From Pomphorhynchus laevis (lineage: Eukaryota; Acanthocephala; Palaeacanthocephala; Echinorhynchida; Pomphorhynchidae): DNA of 64,000 bases. The notes beneath the pieces were generated by a model. It did not search any database and was not told the DNA's origin. It saw nothing but the letters and a program-made list of their open reading frames with translations. Of this stretch, positions 43,870 through 56,149 are shown piece by piece. The stretch is taken from positions 62,001-126,000 of the forward strand of contig WNNJ02000053.1 in the NCBI GenBank assembly GCA_012934845.2, in the 5' to 3' direction. Position numbers and translations under genes: made by a program. The first letter of the stretch is position 1, and each line of letters starts with the position of its first letter.

Positions 43870-44620
43870 GATACTTTTAATATATTTTCTTGTTTTTGAA
43901 GTGAATCAGCCAATTAAGCCATGCTTTGATGTGCTGTTGAAACATTAATACTACAAACACGTTTAAGCACTTTACATATCATAGAGGCCATGCTTATTGG
44001 CCTGTAATTACTACATGATGATGTAATGATTTTTTTGGGAATAGGAATAACAATCGCAGTTTTCCATCCTTCTGGTACACTTCCAGTGGCCAAACTCTTA
44101 TCAAAAATCTACTCAAGAAAAGGGACCAAGTAACTCGACAATACTTTGAGCAAGAATGGCGAAATGTCGTCGGTGCCAAATAAAAATTTTATTTTTTAGC
44201 CCCTCAGATATTTTGGTGGGTATTTCATCTATCTAAAACAACTGGTATATGATTGTAAGCTACGATTTATACAGCTTATCAACAGGTGATCAATGTGTAT
44301 CATCGATCTGTTTATAAATCAGTGGATATTAAATGAAATGATAAATGTTAAGTTCAAAAATTATTTATTTTTGTATTTATTTAATAATATAACGATATTC
44401 TCTACTGTATAATGTTATAATACAAAGTATCTTATATTTCTAAAGAGTTCGCATATTGACTTGACTTAAAATTTACATTGTCACATGTGCACTCTATATA
44501 ATCGGATGAAATTAATGGTGTAGTGGATCCTTTAGAAATCTCCGTGGGTTTCAAAAATCCAATTTTATTTTTTAGCCCCTCAGATATTTCGGTGGGTACT
44601 TTCAAAGTTTCTGTGCATCT
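43870..44620 (-). pseudogene. LINE RT fragment with a small duplication
   Basis: The minus strand has DDISPFLLKVLSSYLVPFLE, LATGSVPEGWKTAIVIPIPK, then SNYRPISMASMICKVLKR (RT start blocks), broken by stops. The leading text PTEISEGLKNKI is present twice, at 44186-44225 and 44561-44599, with about 335 bp of unassigned AT-rich DNA between. This may be a tandem duplication or two truncated copies. Confidence 0.6.
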
Positions 44621-44889
44621 CATTGTAGTATTAAGGCCAGAAGGTTTTATTTAACTTAAAGACTAGTTGAAACTTTCTTGATAATTAACTACTTACATAT
44701 TAATTTCTACGGCAACGAAGCTACTTATGCAACTTGGATTACAACAGTTGGATTACAACACACTTAGTTTTTACAATACACTGGTTAAAATCTTTGGTTA
44801 ATTAAACTTACAATTTGGACACTGTCATATTTGACCGGTTAAAATCTTTGGTTAATTAAACTTACATAACTACTTACAACGAATGACAA

Positions 44890-45830
44890 ATGAGCCAACG
44901 AAAACGTACGTCTGGAGGTACTATCTCAACTGAACCAATGCCTAATCCTCACGATCTCACAACTGAGTATAGAGAGGTTCAAGTCGCATGTGACGCAACC
45001 GACTGTTAGCGTTGGACTACTTTGTCCATACCATATCATCAATCCATTGACAGCGATGAGGAATTCCTCTGTGGTTTTTGCTCAGTGGTCATGTTGCGCC
45101 GGAAACATGGAAACACTTACCCATGCGGCTATTGGCGTAACGCCACATGGTGACGCTGATATTCAGCTTATAAAGGCCAATAGGCTATTACCTAAGACAA
45201 TTGATGATGCCCTCCCGCTTGCAGCCGACATAGCTAATGTCGAATCTGCACCGTCTACATCTTCTCCTGTCAATAAACTAGTTCCTACCAGGCCACGCTC
45301 CATGTCAATTGCAACCTGTGATGAGCGTGGGATTGAGGCTACTCGGGAATCCGTAAAGATGCCAAATTTAGAAAATACTCTGATTGGCGAGGGCATCAAC
45401 AACAGCCATATTTGTTGCGGTAATAGTGTCGTGGATGCTTTAGACGGACAATTAAGTGAATCTCTAGTATGCGTGCGCGATTCTATTACCCCTACTCGCA
45501 TTTGGACGAGAGGTTGTGGTCGTTCAAGAATATTGAGAAATGCAGCTCCTGACACCAACAAAATACAATATTCTCAAGTATGTCCAGGCAGGAGCATTGT
45601 CCTTCCTCCGCAAATTCCTTCTGTCGCCATCCCAAGGGGTCGGGATGACAAGTCGTATTCATTAAATGTATCAAAGGATGTTGCGCCGAAGATCGACACA
45701 ACGGCCCAGGAAGTCATACTTCACGACTTTCGGAACGATTCTAATGATGCGTCGAGTGACCGAGCCATCCGAGAGAGGGGCAAGGCTGTTGAATGTGATT
45801 TTCCATTCGCCCGATGATTGTGCCACCATA
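44890..45830 (+). pseudogene. Diverged LINE L-type ORF1
   Basis: From ATG at 44890 the protein starts MSQRKRTSGGTISTEPMPNP. After REVQVACDATDC and one stop it reads RWTTLSIPYHQSIDSDEEFL and CGFCS. This C-x4-C-x-W-T-x(n)-FLCGFC pattern equals the ORF1 finger of LINE L (VQCSIHDCSVWT ... DFVCGFCAN). After a frame change a long open frame (44990-45817) covers the rest, Ser/Thr/Pro-rich. The family is related to but not the same as L. The 3' part is missing; L copy b begins at about 45915. Confidence 0.5.
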
Positions 45831-45914
45831 GCCTCACATTCGTAGCATCTGAAAGGCCCTCCTATTAGGATCCTAAGAGACCTTTCTTATGACGACAGGT
45901 TAAGTTAAAAAAAG

Positions 45915-48880
45915 ATTAATTTTAACGTGGCAAATGCGTGCCAGCGCACGCTTACATGACCACAATAAAACAAAAATGTAAATCGTGTGTCGAGAAGGTG
46001 TGAACGGAGGAGGTGTTTGAATATGATAAAGGAGGAAGCGCGGCGGACATCGAGAGGGAGTTGATTCCAGGCGAGTGAAGCGGCGACGAGGAAGGATCGG
46101 AGACCGTAGTTGTTAGAGTAATTGAGAACGTAGAGTAAGTGGGAATGACGTGAGCACAGTGATAGAGAGGTTGGACGAGTGTCGTCTAAGTTTATGTGCG
46201 GTCAAAGCGACGGAGACGAAAGAGCACTAGAATTACAGTGTTGATTATTCGTTGTAGGGGTAGGATTATGCATTTTGGAGAATAGGCGAAAAGGCTAAGG
46301 CAGTAATCGATTTTAGGAAAAAGAAGCGATGAAAGAAGAGACATACAAGAACGGAAGTCGATAAGGGGGCGGATACGGCGGATGTCACGGAGAATTAAGT
46401 TAGATAAGCGGACCTTGGTCACGGACGAAGGGTTTAAAAGAAAGGTCATCATCGAAATGGAAGCCTAAGAAATCAGATTGTGGACTGTGGGGATAATCGA
46501 TGAGGCAAAATATACAGTAGGAGGAGATATGTTTGGTTTACGGGGGAGGATCCACATTATTTTGGACTTTTCGGTGTTTAGAAAGAGATGGAGATTAGAG
46601 AGACGTTTGTAGATAGAAGAAAGACAGTTGGAGGCAGAAATGCCGATATCGTGTATGCGATGTGCGAGTGCATGAGCATAGATGAGGATGTCATCGGCGT
46701 ATTGCATGACGTTAAAGGAGTAAGGTTTGATAAACGGAGAGAGATCGCCAAGCAGAAGAGAGAAAAGGAGGGGACCTAGGACTGAACCTTGTGGGACCCC
46801 GCAAAAAATAGGGATGGGAGGGGAGGATGATGAATTAGAACAGACGCGAAAAAAATGGTCGGATAGATATAAGGCCAACCATGCTACCGCGGAGGAAGAA
46901 AAGCCGTAATCATAACGAAGGCGAGAAAGGAGGACGGAGTGGTTTACAATGTCGAATGCGGAGGAGAGATGAAAGAGTTGCGGAATGATGAGGCTAGACT
47001 GGGCAGAGTGGGATAGGATGGAGAACGGGGTGTGAGAGAGCAACGTGAATACTTTAGTCTGGAGAAATGACGAATAATTATTGGCATTGATGTTGCACGA
47101 CGAAGAGGAGCGAGCAAGGATTGAGTTAAAAGTATGCCAGAGAGTCTTAAAGTTGAATGAAGTGATGATTTCATGCTGCCAGAAGGAGCTGCATTTGATA
47201 AGTAGTAAGTTGAGATGAGACCGGCGAAGACCAAGAAAGGAATCACAGAAAGACTGAGTGATCGAGCGGAAATCACGTCTGAGAGAGCGGTGATAGACTC
47301 GAAAAGAATGGCGGAGTCAACGCTTTGGGAGTAGACATTGGTTGTCAAATAATGGGGCACGGTGTAATCGACGGTGTGGGTGAGACTTGAAAAGCAAGAG
47401 AATATCGAGAGTGGATGTTTGTTCAGAGTCGAAAAGAAAGGCGAGATCGTGAGGAGATGAATATGCTATTGTGGGTAATTTATAGAGACGATTTGAGTAA
47501 GGCAGAGCGTAGAAGGGAGTGGTCAAGATTTCTCCAAGAGCGACGTAGGATTGTAGGTGTGTGAGGAGGGGTGTGGTTGTGAGTGAGATCAAGGGTGATA
47601 AGAAAGTGATCGGATAGACCAGGATCAGAGATGGACAGTGAGGTGTAGGCAGCAAAATGATCGGGGACAGCGATGATGTCGAGTGCCCCACCAAGTATAT
47701 GTGTGGGGGCAGTGGAGATTAGTTTGTAATTGTAGTTGGATAGAATGTTGATGAACCGGATGGAATCCGTGGAAGAGGGGCGGTCTAGGCGGATATTGAA
47801 GTCGCCTAGAACGAGTGAAGGGATTGAGGACAAAGAACAATGAGAAAGGAGGTCAGCGAGTTCGTTAAAAAATAAGGCTGTAGGAGCTGATTAACCAGGA
47901 CGGTATACAATGGCGAGATCTTGAGTGATCGAGTTAGAATAACGACAAGTGAGCAATTCAAAAGTGCAAGGACTGTAGGGGGGATTGATTTTGCGATAAG
48001 ACGCGGGGTGACGCGCGCATTCGACGATGCCGCCATGATTAGAGAATTTAGAAGTGCATGAGCTGAGGAAGCGGGCGGATTCGACTAGGGAGCAATCGGC
48101 AGAGAGCAGACGGCGAATGGAAAGGTCGTCAACAATGGACGAGATGATGGATCTGAAGGCGGAAACATCGTGGTCCAGACGTGCTTGTGGAGATAAAGAG
48201 TTGGAAGGCGTGATATTAGTGACAATGACGCAACGATCGCGGGAAGGAAAGCGCTTCCGTAAAGGAGGACGACTTACGTGAGTAGGTGAGATCACGATAG
48301 AAGAGCTGGCAATTGATGATTTGGAGTGATTTGGTTTTACCATGGGAGACATAGTGGATGATGATAATAAAGAGGGTGGCAAGCGATGTGAGGAAATGTT
48401 ATGAGTGGAAGAATAGTGGAGGTTGGTGGAGGTGATTTTGATTGATGGATGCAAGTTATTGAGAAACGAGACGGGAAGGACGGGACGTGGGGTGTCGGGG
48501 AGTGAAGATGACATGGAATGGGAAGTGTATATGGTGGCAGGGTCGGTGGGTGGAGAAAGGACATTAGAAACGACGGGGTAGTTTGAGTTGACGTGTTGGA
48601 TGTTGATATGTGCTTATTGGAAAGATTGCAGATTAGTTTGTTGGCACAAAAACCACATACGAAGTCTTCTTTAGCCTCATTCTTGTCGCAGGCGATTGTT
48701 GTCCAGACGCTGCAGTCGTGTATCGAACACTGTACTTGCGGTTGTCCATAGTTGGTGCCGGTCTTAGTTGTTTTCTTACGTCCTATCATAAACTTGTAAG
48801 AATGTATTTTATTCAATTTTCAACCGATGGTTGTCGTCGAAGGTTGTCGTCGAATCTGACAAAGTCCACTTACCTTTACT
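45915..48880 (-). mobile_element. LINE L, copy b (5' complete, internally deleted)
   Basis: In minus-strand order: 5' leader (48.88-48.8 kb); ORF1 with MIGRKKTTKTGTNYGQPQVQ and the finger CSIHDCSVWTTIACDKNEAK, DFVCGFCAN; a frame change; ORF1 continuation MSSSLPDTPRPVLPVSF. It then jumps from SAFRSIISSIV to DDLSIRRLLSADCSLVESAR in the endonuclease, missing its first block. LVLGDFNIRLDRPSSTDSIR (GDFN) and GLSDHFLITLDL (SDH) follow. A second jump removes the first RT blocks (QLFHL to SSAFDIVNH). VMQYADDILIYAHA (YADD) and the 3' tail with the hairpin (45938-45953) complete it. Confidence 0.8.
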
Positions 48881-48934
48881 GCTGTAGTTTGTATTTATGT
48901 GTATTTTATTGTATGTATATTAGATCTTTACCTT

Positions 48935-49290
48935 TTTTCGTCTCCGTCGCTTCATCTACACATCCACATATGTGAACAACTCAATTGACCGACCGTCGAC
49001 ATCCGCATCTAACTCCGCCTATTTCTCGTCACTTTTCGTCTCATAGCTCTCGGCTCCCCATCATTCATCAATCTCCCTTTCTTAGACGACACTCGTCCCA
49101 CATCTCAGTCGTTGCGTTTTCATCATTCCATCTTTCTCCACGTTCCCAATTACTATAACAACTGGGGTCTCCAATCCTTCATCGTCGTGACTTCTATCGC
49201 CTGGAATCAGCTTCCTATCGACGTCCGCCGCACTCCCATCTTTATCACATTCAAATACCTCCTTCGTTCCCACCTTCTCAACACATGATA
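48935..49290 (+). mobile_element. LINE L 3' fragment e, head to head with copy b
   Basis: The plus strand resembles the ORF2 C-terminal region of L (tcgtctccgtcgcttcatct, then tagacgacactcgtcccaca and cacattcaaatacctccttc) up to the end of ORF2. The 3' tail is cut off where LINE M starts (about 49300). Its start touches the 5' leader of copy b on the other strand. The same join is present at 56105-56150. Confidence 0.75.
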
Positions 49291-49917
49291 GGGACACTGC
49301 AATTGGTGCCTTCACTATAGGCCTGTTCTATCGCCCCCCTTCGTCGCCCGTCTCGGATATTTGCAATTCATTACTCATGCATGCATCATCTGGTTCACCT
49401 ACATTGATTCTGGGCGACTTTAATATGCCGCACATCGATTGGGACTTGATGATCCCCACTTCTCGTTGTGACCTCAACTCTTCACGCTTATTGAATACCT
49501 TCTTCTTTCTCGACCTTACTCAGCATGTAAGGGAATTCACTTGTTTTCGAGGATCAATTCGCTCAATTTTAGATCTATTCCTCTCTAGTAGTGAGCATCT
49601 GGTGAATCTCTTTAGAGTACTTTCCTCCTCTCGGCTGAAGCGATCACCGTCTTTAATCCATTCGGTCGTCTCTAATGGGTCGTACTCGCACTTCATCCCA
49701 CTCCTTAAATATACACAAAACCGACTATGCTAAACTGAGAGAGTCGCTGTTCCGAGTAGTATGGCCAGATCCCTCACTACACGGAATTGAGTTTGCATGG
49801 GATTTTTTCAAGTGTACTCTACAGGCTGCCATTAGCTATCATAGTCCGGTTAAACGATCCTCTAGTGTTGCCTCTCGTCCACCCTAGATTGATCGTCAGG
49901 TCAACAGTGCCATAAAG

Positions 49918-50640
49918 TTGCGTGACCGCAAATTCCAAGAATTTAAAAATGGTCATTGTTCCTACCGACTGTACAAACAGGCAAGAAACTTTGCAGCATC
50001 GTTTAAAAGATCCAAGCGCAAGCATTTCATTTATTCCCTCTGCCGCTGTTGCGTGGGCAACTCATCCCGTTTCTTCAAACATCACAGGTCCCATCTAAAG
50101 CCCGAAAATATAATTCCATGTCTAGCCAACGTACAAGGGACAATTCTGAATGACCTGAAACTCATAGCAGAGGAATTTAGTATTCACTACTCAAATATCG
50201 CATCCAAAGTCCCTTCGTCTTCCAACTATAACCGGTGCTTTGGTCTCCCGAATCATAAATCATACGTATTTGATTTCAGCGAGCAAGACGTGTTGGAAGT
50301 ACTGAGACAGCTGTCGAATTCACTTGCTACTGGTCCTGACAAACTGCCTTCATTACTTTTTTATGAATCAGATGATATCTTATGTAGACCGCTTTTTCAA
50401 TTATTTCAGTGCTCGATATCTAGCGGCATACTTCCTAATGACTGGAAGAAGTCTCTGGTCCTTCCACTGTTCAAGAAGGGCGAACGGACTCCTGTGAATA
50501 ATTACCGACCTATCAGTCTCAATTGTGTGGCTTGTAAAGTTCTCGAAAAACTAATTGATAAAGCTTTCCGTTTCCACCTTGAAAGTCTCAATATATATTC
50601 GGTGATGTACAACATGGGTTCAGGAAGAACAGATCTATGA
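49918..50640 (+). pseudogene. LINE M linker and first RT blocks (240 codons)
   Basis: Longest single open frame of LINE M. It starts in the linker (RDRKFQEFKNGHCSYRLYKQ) and runs to KLIDKAFRFHLESLNIY, covering RT blocks 0-2. The frame shifts before the HGFR block, so the last residues (VMYNMGSGRTDL) are out of frame. No native start; the Met is internal. Confidence 0.75.
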
Positions 50641-51065
50641 TGACCAATCTTGCAACATCAATACACAGTTGGGCTGATTCCATGCGATCAGGTTTTGGAC
50701 TCGATGTGCATTTCTTTGATCTGTCTAAAGCCTTCGACTGTGTGAAACATGACATTCTACTATCAGCACCTTGGCACTACGGTATCAGAGGTCATATCCA
50801 AAGATGGCTGCATTCATTCCTAACATCTCGTTTCTTCGTATTCAAGATCGGCGGTGTCTTATCTGAATGGCTTCCTATGTTTGTAGGGGTTCCTCAGGGG
50901 TGTGTAGTCAGCCCACTACTCTTCAACGTCTACATCAACTCACTCCCTTCTGTCATAAATTCACAGTGTCTTCTGTACGCTGACGACCTCAAAATATGGC
51001 GTTCATTGAATAGTCCCAGTGTTATAACTATACTCCAGAAAGATGTCGAGATGGTTTCTCGATGA
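50637..51065 (+). pseudogene. LINE M RT palm (142 codons)
   Basis: MTNLATSIHSWADSMRSGFG leads into motif A (DLSKAFDCVKH), motif B (GVPQGCVVSPLLFNVYI) and motif C (YADDLKIWRSL). All three catalytic Asp are present. The last codons before the stop are ILQKDVEMVSR. The neighbouring frame at 51198-51779 continues with the C-terminal region (GLCTLYQCAILPHMLYGSVV). Confidence 0.8.
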
Positions 51066-51860
51066 TGCAATGTTGTCGGACTGAAAGTGAACCCTGCGAA
51101 ATGTTTCCACCTACATATTTAAAAAAGGGACCTTCAGTGATGGCTACCGAATTGATGGCTGTCAGATTGTAAAGGTCTCGCAAATGTCAGACCTGGGTTG
51201 ATTGTAACTAGTGACTTAGGCTCCCGCTCTCATGTCGATCAGGTTGTAAGCAAGTGCGTTCGCCTCCTCGTTCTAGTACGTAGGGTGTTCGGTCATCTTG
51301 ATTCTGTGGGATTGTGTACCCTTTACCAATGCGCGATCCTCCCACACATGCTGTATGGGTCCGTCGTTGCTCACCCTCAATTCCATCTTGAGCTGGAAGC
51401 TTACGAACGCATTATCCGACGGTGCACACATTTGGTGCGGTCCATATGTTCGTTACCTTACGAGAAACGCCTGCGTTGTCTTGACGTTCTTCCAGTGAAA
51501 ATTTCACTAAAATTTAATGATCTGATGTTCGTGTGGAGGTGCTTGACCACCCCAGGCCACTGTTGCAAGGACACGTTTGAGCTAAGAACCAACGATCGCC
51601 TACGTGGTCACAACTATATGCTGAAGAGAAGACGAGCCTGCAATAAACGAATATCAACAATCCATGATATAATTGTACCTATTTGGAATGGTCTACCTGC
51701 TGTGACGATAAATGGTAACCTGAGGAGTTTTAAACGACGGTTGCGAAATTACCTCAGGATGCGTTGTCGTCATTCCTGAATTATACATTATTTCGTTTAT
51801 TTATTTAATTTTTTAATTTTTAATTTTTCTTCCGTTTTCCTTGTTGTGAACCAACATGTT

Positions 51861-52990
51861 CCGGCTGTTCAAGCTCTTTTTGTTGTCAAAAATATAATAA
51901 TAAAAAGACAAACAGATTTAATTAAATTACAGAAGATTTACTGTTTAAGTTCCCTGAATCTATAATCGTATTAAAATGCTCCATTGTAATATGTTCGTTG
52001 GTTCAGTATACAACAAAACACCCCGCTCGGAACACTTTGTATATAATGTCTTGTTCACTAACTTGATACAGTAAATAACTTAAATTATTCATATCTACTT
52101 TGAACGTTTGGTATTTACTTAATATTTAAAATAACATGTTATTATTTTTGATAAACTGATGCTATCTTTATTCTTACAAAATAATATTTTAACATATTGG
52201 GGTTTTCTCAGAGTAATTGTTTTCTGTACAAATCAATATTTCCGTAAAACGAGAAACCACAATTATAAATCAGATCAGATTTTTCTTGATATTTCTTAAT
52301 TATAGAAGTTTGATATTTCTTCCGCGTTAATACTAACGCGTAGGAAAATATTTGCTAGGGTAAGATAATTATAGCGAGAACTTTGGTACTGTTTGACTCT
52401 ATGCAACTCGACAACCCCATTCAACTCGTTTGCATATGGGTCTGCAGTATGAAATATAATAAAATTAATTTCTTTGATAAATGATTCAGGAAAGTTGTTA
52501 GTGCAAATGGTTGGTTCATTGAGTCATGACGTTGATACTATGAATTTGTCGGAAAATGCTGATCAAAACATTATCATAAAATGGTTGTGATGCTCTTATA
52601 AAGTGATGCTGATCTCATCGATTGATACCAAATCACGACAATAATCGTTCGATTATAATCATGCAGTTTCTGAAATTATAATATTATAAGCTAGTATGCC
52701 AATGATATTATATATTTAATCAAATTGATGATTAATCACTTAAAATCGCTCCACATATTTCGCAAATCATTTCCTCAATCCATATGTCCTAAAACTGATG
52801 TCTAAAAGTCTCTGGAAATCGATCCTATTCCATTTATCTACTTCTAAACTTCAAGCGCTTTTCCACCTATATATAACTTGAACTTTCCTGCGCTTTAACC
52901 TTAAAATTTGCTGTAAGATTTGGGAGAATTGGGACGACACGTTATTAAATAGCAGTTTAAAATAACACGTTATAAAATAGCACACGTTAT
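51861..52990. other. AT-rich stretch, nothing recognised
   Basis: No motif or repeat family from elsewhere in the window was seen on either strand, apart from a short three-fold word gttataaaatagca at 52940-52999. It may be unique host DNA. Confidence 0.3.
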
Positions 52991-53225
52991 AAAATAGCAG
53001 ATGAGTTAGGAGCCGAACCATGATAGCATAGCAGTTCCTCCTGATGACTTCTAATTCTTATTCTGATACAACGTCTGTTGTTTATTAGTCAACTTAAAAA
53101 ATCTAAAAGCAATTATTAATTTTATTATTTAATTAAATTTTGATTCATCATTATTATGTTTTGTTTATTTGATAATTATATAACAATACGTAGACTCAGT
53201 TAGATGATTTGATTTATTCTAATGA
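52991..53225 (+). mobile_element. Solo Naiad tail with part of the pseudoknot region
   Basis: Begins within atgagttaggagccgaacca, which matches 39415-39433, keeps tgatagcatagcagttcctc, and runs to tacgtagactcagttagatg. The 5' strands of both pseudoknot helices are absent. It lacks an internal block of about 40 bp of the tail (cattcataaaaatgacg region). No RT is present. Confidence 0.75.
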
Positions 53226-53838
53226 CCTCATTGTTGATTAAGCAAATACGTTGAAGTTACTGGATAGTTTCTTTAATAACTTTAATAATTGCATATAGAT
53301 TTCATCCATTTTGGGCATTCACATCTAATAAACTGGTAACGGCATTAGAATACGATCACATATTATCTTGATTTGCCTATTCTTTCTCTTATCAGGCTAT
53401 TCTCTCGATAGGTTCAGAAAATTTTAATCTATTCATAAAATTTATCATCTTTAAAAATTTTTTAATTATAAAATATTTAAACGAATTATTTAAATGAATG
53501 AAAAATGTACAAAATACACAGACTCAGTTAACTAATCACTAATATTTGATTTACATTATGTAAAACAAAATAATATACACTGTGTTAATATACACTCGGC
53601 TTTAATCACATTGTTGTATATGCTACGAATTTGCATCTGTGGTTAATAGTTGCTCTGCTGTTTCTCCGGTTTAATCCATATTTCGTGTATCCTCGCAAAA
53701 TATCACCTTCCCGATTGATCAAGCAACTTATTTTCTAGTCAAAAAACGTTGAGTTTACTCTGCAATCACATCTAGTTCAACCATTCGAATAAAAGGAAAG
53801 GATGAAAACGATTGTTCAAATTAAACGGAGATTAGACG
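53226..53838. other. AT-rich spacer
   Basis: gactcagttaactaatcact at 53520-53540 resembles the end of a Naiad tail. Otherwise nothing was recognised. Confidence 0.3.
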
Positions 53839-54785
53839 TTGTTTAACTCCTTTAACGTCATGCAATGCGCCGATGACATCATCATCTATGCTCATGAACC
53901 CGCACATCGCATACACGGTATTGGCATTTTTGCCTCCAACTGTAATTCTTCTATCTACAAACGTCTATTCCATCCTAATCTCGTTCTACACCCAGACAAG
54001 TCCAAAATAATGTGGATCCTCCGACGTCAAACTAACATATCTCCACATCTGTATCTTTTGCCTCATCAATCATCTCCATAGTCTACAATCTCACGTTCTT
54101 AGGATTCCATTTAGATGATCATATTTCCCTTAATTTTCCGGTTAGACGAGCGTGACAAGGTCCGCTCGTCTAACTTAATTCTTCGTGACATCCGCCGTAT
54201 CCGCCCCCTTATCGACTTCCGTTCTTGTATGTCTCTTCTTTCATCGCTTCTATTCCCTAAAATCGATTACTGCCTTAGCCTTTTCGCCAATTCTCCAAAA
54301 TCCATCATCCTACCCCTACAACGAATAATCAACACCGCCGTTCGAGTGCTCTTTCGTCTCCGTCGCTTCGACCACACATCCACATATTTTGCCCAACTCT
54401 CCTGGCCCACCATCCACATCCGCATCAAACTCCGCCTTCTTCTCGTTACTTTTCGTCTCATCGCTGTCGGCTCCCCATCGTTCATCAACCTTCCTTTCTT
54501 AGACGATACTCGCCCCACCTCGCTATCGCTTCGTTCCTGTCATACCCTCTTACTCCACGTTCCTAATTACTCCAACAACTACGGTCTCCGATCCTTCCTC
54601 GTCGCCGCCTCACTCGCCTGGAATCAACTCCCTCTCGACGTCCGCCGCACCCCTTCCTTTATCACATTCAAACACCTCCTCCGTTCACACCTTCTCGACG
54701 CCTGATTCACAGTTTTGTTTTTGTTGTGGTCATGTAAGCGTGCGCTGGCACGCATTTGCCACGTTAAAATAAATCTTTTTTTTTA
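53839..54785 (+). mobile_element. LINE L, copy c (5' truncated at the RT)
   Basis: Starts at the motif C region, here VMQCADDIIIYAHE (the YADD tyrosine replaced by Cys). It runs through DKSKIMWIL and, after a short disrupted stretch (54.0-54.15 kb), DKVRSSNLILRDIRRIRPLI, and the C-terminal region to SHLLDA. The 3' tail with gcgtgcgctggcacgc (54738-54753) ends in a T run. The C-terminal 180 codons are almost the same as in copy a, so both are recent. Confidence 0.8.
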
Positions 54786-55410
54786 ACCCTTCGTCCGATA
54801 AAAGGTCTGCTCGTATAACTTAATTATCCGTGACATCCGCCGTATCCGCCCCCTTATCGACTTCCGTTCTTGTATGTCTCTTCTTTCATCGCTTCTTTTC
54901 CCTAAAATCGATTACTGCCTCAGCCTTTTCGCAAATTCTCCAAAATGCATAATCCTTCCCTTACATCGAATAATCAACTATGCCGTTCAAGTGCTCTTTT
55001 GTCTCCGTCCCTTCGACCACACATCCACATATCTTGTCCAACTCTCTTGGCCCACCATCCACATCCGCATCAAACTCCGCCTTTTCATAACTTTTCGTCT
55101 CATCTCTGTCGGCTTTCCATCGTTCATCAACCTTCCTTTCTTAGACGACAATCGCCCCACCTCGCTCTCGCTGCGTTCCAATCATACCCTCTTACTTCAC
55201 GTTCCCAATTACTCCAACAACTACGGTCTCCGATCCTTCCTCGTCGCCAAATCACTTGTCTGGAATCAACTCCCTCTCGACATCCGCCGCGCTCCCTCCT
55301 TTATCACATTCAAACACCTCCTCCGTTCACACCTTCTCGACACATGATTTAAACTTTTGCTTTGTTGTTATGTAAGCGTGCACTGGCACGCATTTGCCGC
55401 GTTAAAATAA
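54786..55410 (+). mobile_element. LINE L, copy d (5' truncated)
   Basis: Directly follows the tail of copy c in the same direction. It starts at the codons for FVR-x-K (acccttcgtccgataaaagg) and runs to the end of ORF2 (WNQLPLDIRRAPSFITFKHL) and the 3' hairpin, here gcgtgcactggcacgc, with the stem conserved and the loop changed. It is more diverged than copies a and c. Confidence 0.8.
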
Positions 55411-55699
55411 ATCATTTTTTATAACTCAAGCAATAATAATCATTTGATCGAATGAATTAATATCGTCATCTACTTACGTTTTTGATTGGGTTTTGAGGAT
55501 TCGCGTTTTTGCTATTTGAAGGGAATGCGATGACCATAAACGATCGTCATTAATGCCGAGAAAATAAACTCTATTGTGCGAATTATTGCTACTCAAATTC
55601 AGAATATGTATTCAATCTGATCAAAAAAGTTATTTTTGAAAATACTTTTCAAGATGGTCTATCCACAATGGCTTTAAGATAAACCCATAAAAAATAGAT
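55411..55699. other. Spacer, nothing recognised
   Basis: AT-rich and without motifs. Confidence 0.3.
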
Positions 55700-56105
55700 T
55701 TGCTTTTATAGCAAATGCGTGCTGACGCACGCTTACACGACCACGAAAAAAGTCTAAATCATGTGTTGAGAAGGTGGGAACGGAGGAGGTATTTGAAGGT
55801 GATAAAGATTGGAGTGCGGCGGACGTCGATAGGAAGCTGATTCCAGGCAATGGAAGTCACGACGAGGAAGGATTGGAGACCCCAGTTGTTATAGTAATTG
55901 CGAGCGTGGAGAAAGATGGAATGATGAAAACGCAACGATTGAGATGTAAGACGAGTGTCGTCTAAGAAAGGGAGATTGATGAATGATGGGGAGACGGGAG
56001 CGATGAGACGAAAAGTGACGAGAAGAAGGCGGAGTTAGATGCTGATGTCGATGGTCGGCCAATAGAGTTGTTCACATATGTGGATGTGTAGATGAAGCGA
56101 CGGAG
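55700..56105 (-). mobile_element. LINE L 3' fragment f, with intact tail
   Basis: The minus strand carries the ORF2 C-terminal region and the 3' tail, including the hairpin with loop gtca in place of gctg (gcgtgc and gcacgc stems kept). It corresponds to fragment e at 48935-49290 but retains the 3' end. It is joined head to head to the ORF1 leader that follows. Confidence 0.8.
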
Positions 56106-56149
56106 ACTAAAAAAGGTAAAGATCTAATATACATACAATAAAATACATA

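Larger units (their letters stand above)
49305..51860 (+). mobile_element. LINE M (CR1 group), 5' truncated in the endonuclease
   Basis: Starts inside the APE endonuclease with TIGLFYRPPSSPVSDICN, then LILGDFNMPHIDWD (GDFN) and GSIRSILDLFLSSSEHL. The S-H-F end block (SYSHFIPLLKY) follows. RT blocks: SLATGPDKLPSLLFYES, ILPNDWKKSLVLPLFKKGER, NNYRPISLNCVACKVLEKLI, VHFFDLSKAFDCVKHDILLS (motif A), GVPQGCVVSPLLFNVYINSL (motif B) and CLLYADDLKIWRSL (motif C). The C-terminal part ends VPIWNGLPAVTINGNLRSFK, RRLRNYLRM. The tail ends in aaaaatataataataaaaag. The frame is broken at about 49.7, 50.63 and 51.07-51.19 kb. It is the longest LINE frame set in the window. Confidence 0.85.

Noticed and set aside
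45163-45561. 132-codon minus-strand frame
   Set aside because: Shadow of the plus-strand ORF1-like frame at 44890-45830; the zinc-finger pattern is on the plus strand.
48054-48281. 75-codon plus-strand frame
   Set aside because: Antisense to ORF1 of LINE L copy b.
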